Assembly: GCA_934593275.1 (NCBI GenBank)
Contig: CAKTQE010000002.1
Span: 62,001-126,000 of the forward strand
Source of the DNA: an uncultured Oscillospiraceae bacterium
Lineage (GTDB): Bacteria > Bacillota > Clostridia > Oscillospirales > Oscillospiraceae
DNA length: 64,000 bases
Direction: 5' to 3'
Positions 1-7,920 of the stretch are shown here, piece after piece. Below the pieces are notes generated by a model. The model was not told the origin of the DNA. It was given only the letters and a program-made list of their open reading frames with translations, and did not search any database. The translations under genes and the position numbers were made by a program. Each line of letters opens with the position of its first letter. Position 1 is the stretch's first letter.

Positions 1-975
1 CAGGCGGAACACATTGCTCCAACTCTGCCGCAGGGCCGCGGGATAGATTTTCGCCGCGTTATCCAGCCGCATCCACCGGAGTTTTCGCTCCCGGGAGAGG
101 TAGCGGGTCAAAAATCCATTGATTTTCTGCCAGTCCTCCCGGTCCTCGCTCAGGCCATAAAGCACATAGGCATGCCAGCGTTCAGGCCGGACAAAGATTT
201 GGCAGGGTACCCCCGCCTGTTTGAGAGCCGCCGCCATATTCTCGGAATCACTTCGGAGAATTTCATCTCCTCCCGCAAGAATAAGTGTGGGAGGCAGACC
301 TTGCAGCTTTCCAAAAAGCGGTGACACCAATGGATTTTCCGGCGTTTCTGAATAGCACCGGGCGTAAAAGGCCAGCTGCTCTTTGGAAAGGGACACGTCC
401 TTTGTTTCATTGTATCCGTAGCTTTCCCCGGAAGCGGTCAAATCGGTCCAGGGAGAAATGGCTGTGATGCTGCCGGGAAGTGGTTTTCCTTGCTCCATGA
501 GATACAGGCACAGGGCAAAGCACAGCCCTCCCCCGGCACTTTCGCCGCAAAGGCTGATTTTAGAGGGTGGGTAGCCCTTGCCCAGCAGATAATCATAGGC
601 CGTGGCCGCATCCTCCAGTGCCGCCGGAAAGGGATGCTCCGGAGCCAACCGGTAAGCCCCGCAAAACACCTGGACACCGCATTCGTCTGCCAGTACCGAG
701 CCAAAGCCCAGGGCGTAATCCAGGCCACCGCAGGTATAGCCGCCGCCATGGAGGTACAGCACCACCCCATCCCGGCGCAGGTCTTTGGGAAGCACCCAGG
801 CCCCCCGGAACGCCTCAAAGTCATGGCTTTTCACCCGCACCTGGGCATGGCGGGTGGCACGCATCAATTCTCCGATGGCATTCTGCCCTTTCCGGGTGGT
901 TTCCAGAGAGCAGTTTTCCAGCATCGGCTTCATATGGGCCAGCTGTTCCCGAACGGTATTTGCTGATAGCTGCAT
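1..975 (-). CDS. alpha/beta hydrolase fused to start of an acyltransferase-like domain (partial, 3' end outside window)
   Basis: The reading frame is open from the ATG at 973-975 to the window edge (325 codons), so only the N-terminal part is visible. It carries the hormone-sensitive-lipase type signature: oxyanion hole HGGGYTCGG and nucleophile elbow GESAGGG, then a late ERWHAY segment that should supply the catalytic His. The hydrolase fold should end near codon 300, but the frame continues with RERKLRWMRLDNAAKIYPAA, a sequence I know as the N-terminus of clostridial alcohol acetyltransferase/condensation-like proteins. Seen: the open frame and motifs. Known: the hydrolase family cleaves carboxyl esters. 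Inferred: a two-domain esterase-acyltransferase. A sigma-A promoter lies about 65 bp upstream. Substrate unknown. Confidence 0.8.
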   Translation of the reverse strand, partial: MQLSANTVREQLAHMKPMLENCSLETTRKGQNAIGELMRATRHAQVRVKSHDFEAFRGAWVLPKDLRRDGVVLYLHGGGYTCGGLDYALGFGSVLADECGVQVFCGAYRLAPEHPFPAALEDAATAYDYLLGKGYPPSKISLCGESAGGGLCFALCLYLMEQGKPLPGSITAISPWTDLTASGESYGYNETKDVSLSKEQLAFYARCYSETPENPLVSPLFGKLQGLPPTLILAGGDEILRSDSENMAAALKQAGVPCQIFVRPERWHAYVLYGLSEDREDWQKINGFLTRYLSRERKLRWMRLDNAAKIYPAALRQSWSNVFRL

Positions 976-1040
976 GGCAAAGCCCCCATCTGTAGGTTTT
1001 AAAAGGTTTCCTTGGGAAACGGTAAAGAATTTTCATAAAG

Positions 1041-1069
1041 ATTATAGGGGATAAACATGAATTTTTCAA
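1041..1069 (-). promoter_or_regulatory. sigma-A promoter of the hydrolase gene
   Basis: On the minus strand a -35 box TTGAAA (1064-1069), a 17-bp spacer and a perfect -10 TATAAT (1041-1046) precede the hydrolase start at 975. Confidence 0.75.
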
Positions 1070-1085
1070 TATCATTTCCGTATTT

Positions 1086-1130
1086 TCATAAAAAACACGT
1101 CCGCGGAGAATTGCATCCCGCAGACGTGTT
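1086..1130 (-). terminator. intrinsic terminator after the LCP gene
   Basis: Arms at 1094-1107 and 1116-1130 pair as an interrupted hairpin, followed on the minus strand by a run of T. It lies just past the LCP stop codon at 1143. Confidence 0.75.
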
Positions 1131-1142
1131 TGTTGTACCCTA

Positions 1143-2135
1143 TTACTGGTAGAAGAGCATGTCAACAACCTGTTCCAAAGAGTCCTGATCCGGGTAGAAT
1201 TCCATGAATTCCTCCCCCACCTTTGCCTCTCCGTCAATGGTCACAAAGTCTTCGATTTTTGCTTCCAGCAGCCGGTCTGCCAGCTTTTGGAGCTGATTGA
1301 CGGTATAGTCTGTCTGGAAAGCGTCGCCAAGGCTCAGGGTCAGCTTGGTGAGCAGATCAGGGTCTTTTTTGGCAGCACCGATCAGGTTCTCGATCAGGCC
1401 AGACATATACTGCTCCTGCCGCTTCATACGGCTGAGGTTTGTCTGATCTCCCGTACCGTGGCGGCTCCGGACATATTTCAAGGCGTCCTGTCCCATCAGC
1501 GTCACCGTATCGCCCTTTATCAAGGTCTCGCTGTCCTGAAAATCATCCAGCACGGTGACAGTGACACCGCCAACCGCATCGTTGACGGTGGGAACGGCAT
1601 CCATGGTGAAGCTCATATAGTGGTCGATGGTCACGCCACCCAGGAATTTGGACACCACCTTTTTGGCATTGATGCAGCTGTCAGAGCCGCCGCTGCCATA
1701 GGTATGGGCCAAAGCCAGCTGACCGGTATAGGTACCCGCCTCGTCACCAAAAACGCCAAGACGGATGATCTCAGTCATGGTATCCCGGTTCAGAAGCAAG
1801 GGTGTACAGACATTTGTATCTTTGTCCAGTACCAGCACCAGATTAAAGTCGGACTGCATATCGTTGATATAGGCCCGGCTGTCATCGGGGTATTCATTTT
1901 TATCCAATCCCAGAACCAGAATGGTTTCCAGGTTTTCCTTTCGTTTACGGACTTCCTCTGTGGACGGGACAGTGGACGCTTCCGTTACGGCTGCGGAGGT
2001 AGGCTCGGCAGGAGCCGGGTTTTGTTGGCAGCCGCAGAAAAGAAAAACAGCACTCAAGGCGAGCAAGCCCGCCCTGAGTGCTAGGTAGGAACGCTTACTT
2101 GTTCTCAACCAGGAACGCAATGGGACCAACGCCAT
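1143..2135 (-). CDS. LytR-CpsA-Psr (LCP) family protein, probable lipoprotein
   Basis: LCP proteins attach teichoic acids or other glycopolymers to peptidoglycan from undecaprenyl-linked donors. The 330-residue frame has a hydrophobic leader ending in FLFCGC, a low-complexity Pro/Ala/Thr/Ser linker, then the LCP domain from about residue 65: ILVLGLDKN, the LLNRDTMTEI motif and YVRSRHGTGDQTNLSRMKRQ, which hold the conserved Asp and Arg residues that bind the lipid phosphates. The start is uncertain: ATG at 2133-2135 gives a basic n-region but lies 41 bp inside the upstream gene and before that gene's terminator hairpin; the only later candidates are TTG codons without a good ribosome binding site. 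Reading through the upstream terminator may be needed for expression. Confidence 0.85.
   Translation of the reverse strand: MALVPLRSWLRTSKRSYLALRAGLLALSAVFLFCGCQQNPAPAEPTSAAVTEASTVPSTEEVRKRKENLETILVLGLDKNEYPDDSRAYINDMQSDFNLVLVLDKDTNVCTPLLLNRDTMTEIIRLGVFGDEAGTYTGQLALAHTYGSGGSDSCINAKKVVSKFLGGVTIDHYMSFTMDAVPTVNDAVGGVTVTVLDDFQDSETLIKGDTVTLMGQDALKYVRSRHGTGDQTNLSRMKRQEQYMSGLIENLIGAAKKDPDLLTKLTLSLGDAFQTDYTVNQLQKLADRLLEAKIEDFVTIDGEAKVGEEFMEFYPDQDSLEQVVDMLFYQ
2036..2081 (-). terminator. terminator of the secreted-protein gene, inside the LCP signal-peptide coding region
   Basis: Arms 2050-2061 and 2070-2081 pair over 12 bp with one mismatch, and the minus strand continues with a T-rich tract (2037-2049). 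It starts 14 bp after the stop codon of the upstream gene (2095-2097) but overlaps the LCP leader codons. Confidence 0.75.
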
Positions 2136-2682
2136 CCAGCTTTACGTCAACGGTGCCGTCCTTGTTGACCGTCACGTTTTCCAGAGCCAGGGGAACCCAC
2201 TTGCCGTCTACAAAACGCATGACAACAACAGTGGTGCCTTCCTTGACATCCAGCTTGAAGCTAACAGTAATGGTGGTACCCTCGGTTTCCAGCAGCTTGG
2301 CCACATCCTCAGAAACAGAAACGTTCACCAGGTCACGAACCACCAGGTTCGCCACGGGGACGTCGATCTTTGCTTCCTCCAACACGGTCTTCAGCTCGGG
2401 AACAGCCTTCTCCAGGGACTCAGCCTTGGCGATGACATCGTAAGCCTTGTCCAGCTCAGCCTTGACCTCGGGGGCCATGTCCTTTGCCGCAACAGACTCA
2501 ACCTTGATGTCGGAGGCCTTGACTTCCACCTTGGAGCCGTCAGCAGCCAGGACCTCGGCGGTCTTGGTTACAACAGGGGCATCCTTCTGCGTGACGCTGG
2601 GAGTAAAGCTATCAGCGAACACAGCCACAGACAGCATCGCAACCAGCAGCACGCAGGATACTACGCGTACAAGATTCTTCAT
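2095..2682 (-). CDS. small secreted protein of unknown function
   Basis: 195 residues. A classical Sec signal peptide is visible: MKNLVRVVSCVLLVAML followed by an A-x-A-like site near VFADS. The mature part is rich in Val, Lys, Glu and Asp, has no Cys, and looks like a helical segment (about residues 55-115) followed by beta-rich repeats ending in a GPIAFLVENK tail. The second half resembles the beta-sandwich stalk segments of clostridial exported proteins, but I do not recognise a named family. It precedes the LCP gene on the same strand and has its own terminator, so it is probably transcribed in excess over LCP. A ribosome binding site AAAGGTGAGG lies just before ATG 2680-2682. The function is not assigned. 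Confidence 0.75.
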   Translation of the reverse strand: MKNLVRVVSCVLLVAMLSVAVFADSFTPSVTQKDAPVVTKTAEVLAADGSKVEVKASDIKVESVAAKDMAPEVKAELDKAYDVIAKAESLEKAVPELKTVLEEAKIDVPVANLVVRDLVNVSVSEDVAKLLETEGTTITVSFKLDVKEGTTVVVMRFVDGKWVPLALENVTVNKDGTVDVKLDGVGPIAFLVENK

Positions 2683-2794
2683 GTTGTTTTCCTCACCTTT
2701 CTAAAGATTATAGAAATACCCTTTTGGGTAATTCTACCTATATGTACTGTCAAGCGAACACTCTCGACCAACACTTTCGCCAAACAGCGAAGCC

Positions 2795-2823
2795 ATCAGT
2801 TTTCTCCCTCGGAAAGAACTGAT
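2795..2823 (-). other. hairpin in the 5' leader of the secreted-protein gene
   Basis: Inverted repeat with perfect 7-bp outer arms ATCAGTT/AACTGAT and imperfect extension over a 3-nt loop. It lies at the very start of the predicted transcript. No T run follows, so it is not a plain terminator; it may protect the RNA. Confidence 0.4.
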
Positions 2824-2835
2824 TGCTCTTCCAGC

Positions 2836-2864
2836 ACTATACCATATTCTCCTCAGAAAGTCAA
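2836..2864 (-). promoter_or_regulatory. promoter giving a leader of about 145 nt before the secreted-protein gene
   Basis: Minus-strand -35 TTGACT (2859-2864), 17-bp spacer ending in TGG (extended -10), and -10 TATAGT (2836-2841). Transcription would start near 2829, well upstream of ATG 2682. A second TATAAT at 2707-2712 lacks a convincing -35. Confidence 0.6.
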
Positions 2865-2904
2865 CACTACGCCCATAGTCGTTGTATAAAACTTCCGAAA
2901 ATAT

Positions 2905-3099
2905 TTACACATCAATGACAGAGTTGGGGATGATCACCGCAGCGATCAGGTAGGCCACAATGCCGGTTCCTCCCATGAGACCCAGGATGGCCCATACGAG
3001 GCGAATGACGGTGGGGTCCACACCGAAGAACTCTCCCAGCCCGCCGCAGACACCGCAAATCATTTTGTTGGTATTGGATTTATAGAGTTTTTTGTTCAT
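2905..3099 (-). CDS. PspC domain membrane protein
   Basis: 64 residues covering essentially one PspC domain: basic start [20 protein letters not shown], the [17 protein letters not shown] segment, then a hydrophobic membrane segment [16 protein letters not shown]. PspC proteins sit in the cytoplasmic membrane and in some bacteria report envelope stress; in Bacillota the short stand-alone form is common and its role is mostly unknown. A strong AGGAGG site precedes the ATG. It lies 80 bp downstream of the topoisomerase A gene on the same strand with no clear terminator between, so it may be co-transcribed with it. Confidence 0.9.
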   Translation of the reverse strand: MNKKLYKSNTNKMICGVCGGLGEFFGVDPTVIRLVWAILGLMGGTGIVAYLIAAVIIPNSVIDV

Positions 3100-3179
3100 A
3101 TTGGTTCCTCCTATTTTTATTTACGGAAGCTCTGATTTCGCCAAAAAGCAAATCATTCCGTTTCCTTACACAGTTTCCC

Positions 3180-5423
3180 TTATACTTCAAAAGCCGCCTG
3201 TTTTTCCTGGCCATCCTCCGGCCGCAGCAAGGCACCGGCGGCGGGAATGGACTTCATGCGGTAGCGGGCCTGATTTTCAATGCCGCTTTCTTCCAGAAGC
3301 AGGGCATTTTGCAGCACCGACTTTTTCTTCAGGCTCATCACCGCCACGCCAATGGTGCTGCGGGTGGTCTTGGGCAGCAGCTCTGCCGTAGAGAAAATCA
3401 TGGCTCTGCCATCGGAAGAATACATGGCGATTTGGGCATCCACCGGCAGGGACAGGATTTTTACCACGGGACTCTTGTCCGAAAAAGCACCGGTAAGCTT
3501 TTTCCGGTTGGTCTTGGTCTCATAGGCGGACAGCGGCACCTTGGCCACCTTGCCGTTTTCAAAGAAGAACAGCACAAAGCCCTTGCCGTCTCCGGGGAAG
3601 ATCACTTGCAGGACGTTCTCTCCCGGGTCCATACCCAGCTTCTGGGGCAGATAATCCCCCAAGAGGGAGGCTTTTCCGTCCTCAAAGTCACTGAGTCGTG
3701 TTTTGTAGCACTGGAACCGGTCTGTAAAGACCAGCAGTTCTTCCCGATTGGTGGCCTCCTGGGAGTAGGCCAGGCTGTCGCCCTCTTTGAACTTCTGCTC
3801 ACCGCTCATACGCAGGGACTGGGCGGTGATTTTCTTCAGATAGCCTTCCTTGGATACAAACACCGTTACAGGATAATCCGGCACCGCGTCTTCTTCCCTC
3901 TCCGGCTCGGCCTCCTCGATGTTGTAGAGGATCTCCGTCTTTCGGGGCTGGCCGTATTTTTCGGACACCTGCCGCAGCTCCTGGATGATGACGTTTTTCA
4001 GCTTCCGGGGGCTATTCAGGGTGTCCTGCAATTCCTCAATTTCCTGTTCCAACTGGGAGGTGGCCTTGGTCTGTTTGAGGATGTATTCTTTATTGATATT
4101 GCGCAGCTTGATTTCCGAGACGAAATTGGCCTGGATCTCATCGATGCCGAAGCCGATCATCAGGTTGGGTACCACCTCATTTTCCAGTTCCGTTTCCCGG
4201 ATAATGGAAATGGCCTTGTCAATATCCAAAAGGATCCGTTCCAGACCTTTGAGCAGGTGCAGCCGCTCCTGCTTTTTCTGGATTTGGAAGAACAGCCGCC
4301 GCTTCACGCAGTCCATGCGCCAGGCGGTCCACTCCTCCAGAATCTCCCCAATGCCCATGACCCGGGGCATTCCGGCAATGAGAATATTGAAGTTACAGGC
4401 AAAGCTATCCTGCAAGGGGGTCATGCGGAAGAGCTTCTGCATGAGCTTCTCCGGGTCCACACCCCGCTTGAGGTCAATGGTCAGTTTCAGGCCCCCCAGG
4501 TCCGTCTCGTCCCGCATGTCGGAGATTTCCCGGATTTTTCCGGCCTTGATCAGCTCCGCCACCTTGTCCATAATGACTTCTGTAGCGGTGCTGTAGGGGA
4601 TCTCCGTGATTTCGATCAGGTTGTTTTCCTTTACATATCGCCACTTGGCCCGCAGACGGAAGCTTCCCCGGCCTGTTGCATAGATTTCCCGGGTCACGGC
4701 CTCATCAAAAAGCAGCTGGCCGCCGGTGGAAAAATCCGGACCCGGCAGGGTCTCCAGCAAATCATGGTCCGGGTTCTTCATGAGGGCAATGGTGGTTTCG
4801 CAGACTTCCTTTAAATTGAACGAGCAGATGTTGCTGGCCATGCCTACGGCAATGCCCTGGTTTGCAGAAACCAGGACGTTGGGGAAGGTGGTAGGAAGCA
4901 GACTGGGTTCTTTCATGGTGGCATCGTAGTTATCCACCATGTCCACGGTATCCGAGTCAATGTCCCGGAACAGCTCGGCGCAAATAGAATCCAGCTTGGC
5001 CTCTGTATATCGGGAGGCGGCGTAGGCCATATCCCGGGAATAGACCTTACCAAAGTTGCCCTTGGAGTCTACAAAGGGGTGCAGCAGTGTCTCATTGCCC
5101 CGGGCCAAGCGGACCATGGTTTCGTAAATGGCCGCGTCACCGTGGGGGTTTAGGCGCATGGTCTGGCCCACAATGTTGGCGGACTTGGTTCGTCCACCGG
5201 AGAGCAGCCCCATTTTATACATGGTATAGAGCAGTTTTCTGTGAGAGGGCTTAAAGCCGTCAATTTCCGGAATGGCCCGGGAGACGATGACGGACATGGC
5301 GTAGGGCATGTAGTTGACTTCCAGAGTCTCCGACACTGCCTGCTCGGTGGTGGAGCCTACCAGGCCCACCACGCCGTCTAAATTCACTTTCTTTTCTTCT
5401 TTTTCAGGTTTCTTCTTTGCCAT
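3180..5423 (-). CDS. type II DNA topoisomerase subunit A (ParC/GyrA-like)
   Basis: 747 residues. Breakage-reunion subunit that forms the transient phosphotyrosine link to DNA. The winged-helix region reads SHRKLLYTMYKMGLLSGGRT, then NPHGDAAIYETM, and the active-site Tyr is in AASRYTEAKL (Y139). The coiled-coil gate (around residues 370-490, LHLLKGLERILLDIDKAI) and a short C-terminal part follow; the full GyrA six-bladed beta-pinwheel appears reduced, closer to ParC. The quinolone-contact position equivalent to GyrA Ser83/ParC Ser80 is Ala97, the acidic partner is Glu101, and the loop before HGD is one residue shorter than in gyrase. It starts 12 bp after subunit B, in the same operon. It is probably the extra clostridial topoisomerase pair, not the main gyrase. 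Confidence 0.9.
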   Translation of the reverse strand: MAKKKPEKEEKKVNLDGVVGLVGSTTEQAVSETLEVNYMPYAMSVIVSRAIPEIDGFKPSHRKLLYTMYKMGLLSGGRTKSANIVGQTMRLNPHGDAAIYETMVRLARGNETLLHPFVDSKGNFGKVYSRDMAYAASRYTEAKLDSICAELFRDIDSDTVDMVDNYDATMKEPSLLPTTFPNVLVSANQGIAVGMASNICSFNLKEVCETTIALMKNPDHDLLETLPGPDFSTGGQLLFDEAVTREIYATGRGSFRLRAKWRYVKENNLIEITEIPYSTATEVIMDKVAELIKAGKIREISDMRDETDLGGLKLTIDLKRGVDPEKLMQKLFRMTPLQDSFACNFNILIAGMPRVMGIGEILEEWTAWRMDCVKRRLFFQIQKKQERLHLLKGLERILLDIDKAISIIRETELENEVVPNLMIGFGIDEIQANFVSEIKLRNINKEYILKQTKATSQLEQEIEELQDTLNSPRKLKNVIIQELRQVSEKYGQPRKTEILYNIEEAEPEREEDAVPDYPVTVFVSKEGYLKKITAQSLRMSGEQKFKEGDSLAYSQEATNREELLVFTDRFQCYKTRLSDFEDGKASLLGDYLPQKLGMDPGENVLQVIFPGDGKGFVLFFFENGKVAKVPLSAYETKTNRKKLTGAFSDKSPVVKILSLPVDAQIAMYSSDGRAMIFSTAELLPKTTRSTIGVAVMSLKKKSVLQNALLLEESGIENQARYRMKSIPAAGALLRPEDGQEKQAAFEV

Positions 5424-5435
5424 ACTGGACTCCTA

Positions 5436-7418
5436 TCAGGAAATATCCGCCAGTTCCAAATACTTGGCACCGTTTTCCGCAATAAAATTCTTTCGCTCCT
5501 GGAGGCCGTCACCCAGCAGCACATTAAAGTAGTGGGCCGTCCGCTCCGCATCCTCCGGCATGACCTTGATCAGCCGCCGGGTCTCCGGATTCATGGTGGT
5601 CATCCACATCATGGCCGGGTCGTTTTCACCAAGTCCCTTGGAGCGTTGGATGGAGACTTTCTTACCCTCCAGCTCTTTCAGAATCTGAACCTTTTCCTGC
5701 TCGTTATAAGCAAACCAGGTTTTGTCCTTGCAGGTGATCTCAAACAGCGGAGACTCCGCAATATACACATAGCCGTCCCGGATCAGGGTGGGACAAAGCC
5801 TATAGAGCATGGTGAGGATCAGGGTGCGGATCTGGAAGCCGTCCACGTCCGCATCGGTGCAGATGACGACTTTATTCCAGCGCAGGGCGGAAATGTCAAA
5901 GCTGGACAGCTCCTTGGCCCGTTTTCCATGGACCTCCACGCCGCAGCCCAGGACCTTTACCAGATCCGTAATAATGGGAGAAGCGAAAATCTTGCTGTAA
6001 TCCGCTTTCAGGCAGTTGAGGATTTTACCCCGAACCGGCATAATGCCCTGGAATTCCGCATCCCGGCCCATTTTTACGGAGCCTAAAGCGGAATCGCCCT
6101 CTACGATGTACAGTTCCCGGATGGAGGTATCCCGACTGCGGCAGTCTACGAATTTCTGGACCCGGTTGGAGATATCCACATTGCCGGAGAGCTTTTTCTT
6201 GACGGTGGACTTGGTTTTCTCCGCCGACTCTCTGGCCCGCTTGTTGACCAGAATCTGCTCTGCCGCCCGCTCCGCCTCCTGCTTGTTCTCAATGAACCAG
6301 ACTTGCAGCTGCTCTTTCAGGAAAGCGGTCATGGCCTCCTGGGTAAACTTGGAATTGACGGATTTTTTGGTCTGATTCTCAAAGCAGCCAATGGTGGAGA
6401 AACAGTTGGTCACCAGCACCAGGCTGTCCTGGATGTCCTGGAAAATGATTTTGCTTTCGCTTTTGGTATATTTGTTGTTGTCCCGCAGAAACTTGTCAAA
6501 GGCGGCAGTAAAGGCACTGCGCACCGCCTTGTCAGGGCTGCCGCCGTATTCCAGCCAGGAGGAGTTGTGATAAAACTCAATATGAGAAATCTGCTTGCTG
6601 AAGCAGAAAGAAGCCGTGATTTTCAGCTTCATCTCCGGCCGGTTGTCCGCGTCTCTGCCCCGGCGTTCCGTTTCCCAATACACGGGCATGGTAAAGGCAT
6701 TGTCCCCTACCAGCTCCTCCACATACTGCCGGATGCCGTCAGTGTAGCAGAATTCCTCGATTTCGAATTTACCCTTTACCTGGTTGCGGAACCGGAACGT
6801 GATGCCCTTGTTGACCACCGCCTGGCGGCGCAGCACATCCCGGAAGTATTCTACGGGAATGTCGATTTCCGTAAAAACCTGCCGGTCCGGCCGCCAGTGG
6901 AAGGTAGAACCGGTCTTTTTCCGGTCCGTAGGCTCTTTTTTCAGGCCGCCAACGTTTCTGCCCTTTTCAAAGTGCAGATCATAGCGAAAACCATCCCGGC
7001 GGATGGTGGCGTCAAAGAATTCCGAAGCGTACTGGGTGGCGCAGGAACCCAGGCCATTGAGGCCCAGAGAATACTCATAGTTTTCTCCGTTCTCCCCGTA
7101 TTTGCCACCGGCGTACATTTCGCAGAAAACCAATTCCCAGTTGAACCGCTTTTCTTTCTCGTTATAGTCTACAGGACAGCCACGGCCAAAATCCTCTACC
7201 TCAACGCTCAAATCCTCATAACGGGTGACGATGATGGTATCGCCGTAGCCCTCCCGAGCCTCGTCAATGGCGTTGGACAAAATCTCAAAAACCGCATGCT
7301 TGCAGCCTTCCAGATCGTCAGAGCCGAAAATGACCGCCGGACGCTTCCGGACCCGGTCCTCTCCTTTCAGCATGGAAATACTGGAATTTCCATAGTGTTC
7401 TTGTTGTTTTTTTGCCAT
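5436..7418 (-). CDS. type II DNA topoisomerase subunit B (ParE/GyrB-like ATPase)
   Basis: 660 residues from ATG 7416-7418 (AGGT-type site upstream; a TTG two codons earlier is less likely). ATPase subunit that pairs with the downstream subunit A. GHKL ATPase: ILSNAIDEA with the catalytic acidic residue and Mg-binding Asn, VEDFGRGCP, and the ATP-lid GLNGLGSCATQYAS. TOPRIM domain: IVEGDSALGS, MPVRGKILN and TDADVDG. TOPRIM wording (SALGS, LNCLKAD) diverges from standard GyrB SAGGSAK, as in the additional clostridial topoisomerases. Own sigma-A promoter at 7459-7487. It could be labelled topo IV, but no biochemical assignment can be made from sequence. Confidence 0.9.
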   Translation of the reverse strand: MAKKQQEHYGNSSISMLKGEDRVRKRPAVIFGSDDLEGCKHAVFEILSNAIDEAREGYGDTIIVTRYEDLSVEVEDFGRGCPVDYNEKEKRFNWELVFCEMYAGGKYGENGENYEYSLGLNGLGSCATQYASEFFDATIRRDGFRYDLHFEKGRNVGGLKKEPTDRKKTGSTFHWRPDRQVFTEIDIPVEYFRDVLRRQAVVNKGITFRFRNQVKGKFEIEEFCYTDGIRQYVEELVGDNAFTMPVYWETERRGRDADNRPEMKLKITASFCFSKQISHIEFYHNSSWLEYGGSPDKAVRSAFTAAFDKFLRDNNKYTKSESKIIFQDIQDSLVLVTNCFSTIGCFENQTKKSVNSKFTQEAMTAFLKEQLQVWFIENKQEAERAAEQILVNKRARESAEKTKSTVKKKLSGNVDISNRVQKFVDCRSRDTSIRELYIVEGDSALGSVKMGRDAEFQGIMPVRGKILNCLKADYSKIFASPIITDLVKVLGCGVEVHGKRAKELSSFDISALRWNKVVICTDADVDGFQIRTLILTMLYRLCPTLIRDGYVYIAESPLFEITCKDKTWFAYNEQEKVQILKELEGKKVSIQRSKGLGENDPAMMWMTTMNPETRRLIKVMPEDAERTAHYFNVLLGDGLQERKNFIAENGAKYLELADIS

Positions 7419-7458
7419 AATCAATTACCTGCCATAAAAATCCTATTATATTTTGAGT

Positions 7459-7487
7459 ATTATACCCGTTTTCCCCGGCAAAGTCAA
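7459..7487 (-). promoter_or_regulatory. promoter of the topoisomerase operon
   Basis: Minus strand: -35 TTGACT (7482-7487), 17-bp spacer, -10 TATAAT (7459-7464); about 40 bp before the subunit B start. Confidence 0.8.
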
Positions 7488-7574
7488 CCACGCGCCCAAA
7501 AAAGCGGATGGGGCCGAATGTTTGAAGTCAATGGGAAAGCCGTCGAATATGGGCAAATCCTCCAAAAAAAGCTC

Positions 7575-7603
7575 TTGTAATTTGTGTTGAGAGCGGTTAT
7601 AAT
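7575..7603 (+). promoter_or_regulatory. promoter of the DUF1858 gene
   Basis: -35 TTGTAA (7575-7580), 17-bp spacer, -10 TATAAT (7598-7603). The ribosome binding site AGGAGG follows at 7621-7628. Confidence 0.75.
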
Positions 7604-7635
7604 AGGCAACACACAGATGATAGGAGGTCATAATT

Positions 7636-7863
7636 ATGGCTGTTAAAATCGAAAAGGAAACCATTATCGGAGATATTCTGGACGTGGCACCTCAGGCTGC
7701 CCCCCTGTTCTTTGCCATCGGTATGCACTGCCTGGGCTGCCCTTCTTCCCGGGGGGAAACCGTTGAGGAAGCCTGCATGGTTCACGGCGTGGACTGCGAG
7801 CCTTTCCTGGCCCAGCTGAACCACTTCCTGGAAGCCTACGAAGCCAACAACGGTGAGAACTAA
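7636..7863 (+). CDS. DUF1858 domain protein (ScdA N-terminal-like)
   Basis: 75 residues spanning one DUF1858 domain. The family signature is visible: TIIGDILDVAPQAAPLFFAIGMHCLGCPSSRGETVEEAC, with the conserved CLGCP motif (C33 and C36). The domain occurs alone in Clostridia and at the N-terminus of ScdA/RIC-type iron-sulfur repair and hybrid-cluster-associated proteins; the two Cys suggest redox or metal binding, but the molecular role is not established. It has its own promoter and an intrinsic terminator, so it is a one-gene unit that can also read through into trmK. Confidence 0.88.
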   Translation: MAVKIEKETIIGDILDVAPQAAPLFFAIGMHCLGCPSSRGETVEEACMVHGVDCEPFLAQLNHFLEAYEANNGEN

Positions 7864-7880
7864 GAAAACTGCGAAGAATA

Positions 7881-7912
7881 AACGGGAGCCGGTTTGGCTC
7901 CCGTTTTTTAGG
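7881..7912 (+). terminator. terminator between the DUF1858 gene and trmK
   Basis: Perfect GC-rich stem (arms AACGGGAGCC / GGCTCCCGTT) with a 4-nt loop and six T. The T run directly touches the trmK ribosome binding site AGGAG (7910-7914), so termination and trmK translation are physically linked. Confidence 0.85.
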
Positions 7913-7920
7913 AGAACACT

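Noticed and set aside
821-1237. 138-codon minus-strand frame bridging the hydrolase and LCP genes
   Set aside because: It overlaps both genes in another frame and crosses a terminator and a promoter.
2707-2753. TATAAT (2707-2712) with TTGACA (2748-2753) on the minus strand as promoter of the secreted-protein gene
   Set aside because: The boxes are 35 bp apart, far from the 16-18 bp needed; the TTGACT/TATAGT pair at 2836-2864 is better.
3309-4814. 501-codon plus-strand frame opposite the topoisomerase subunit A gene
   Set aside because: Antisense shadow of a conserved gene; low-complexity translation, no motif and no start signals.
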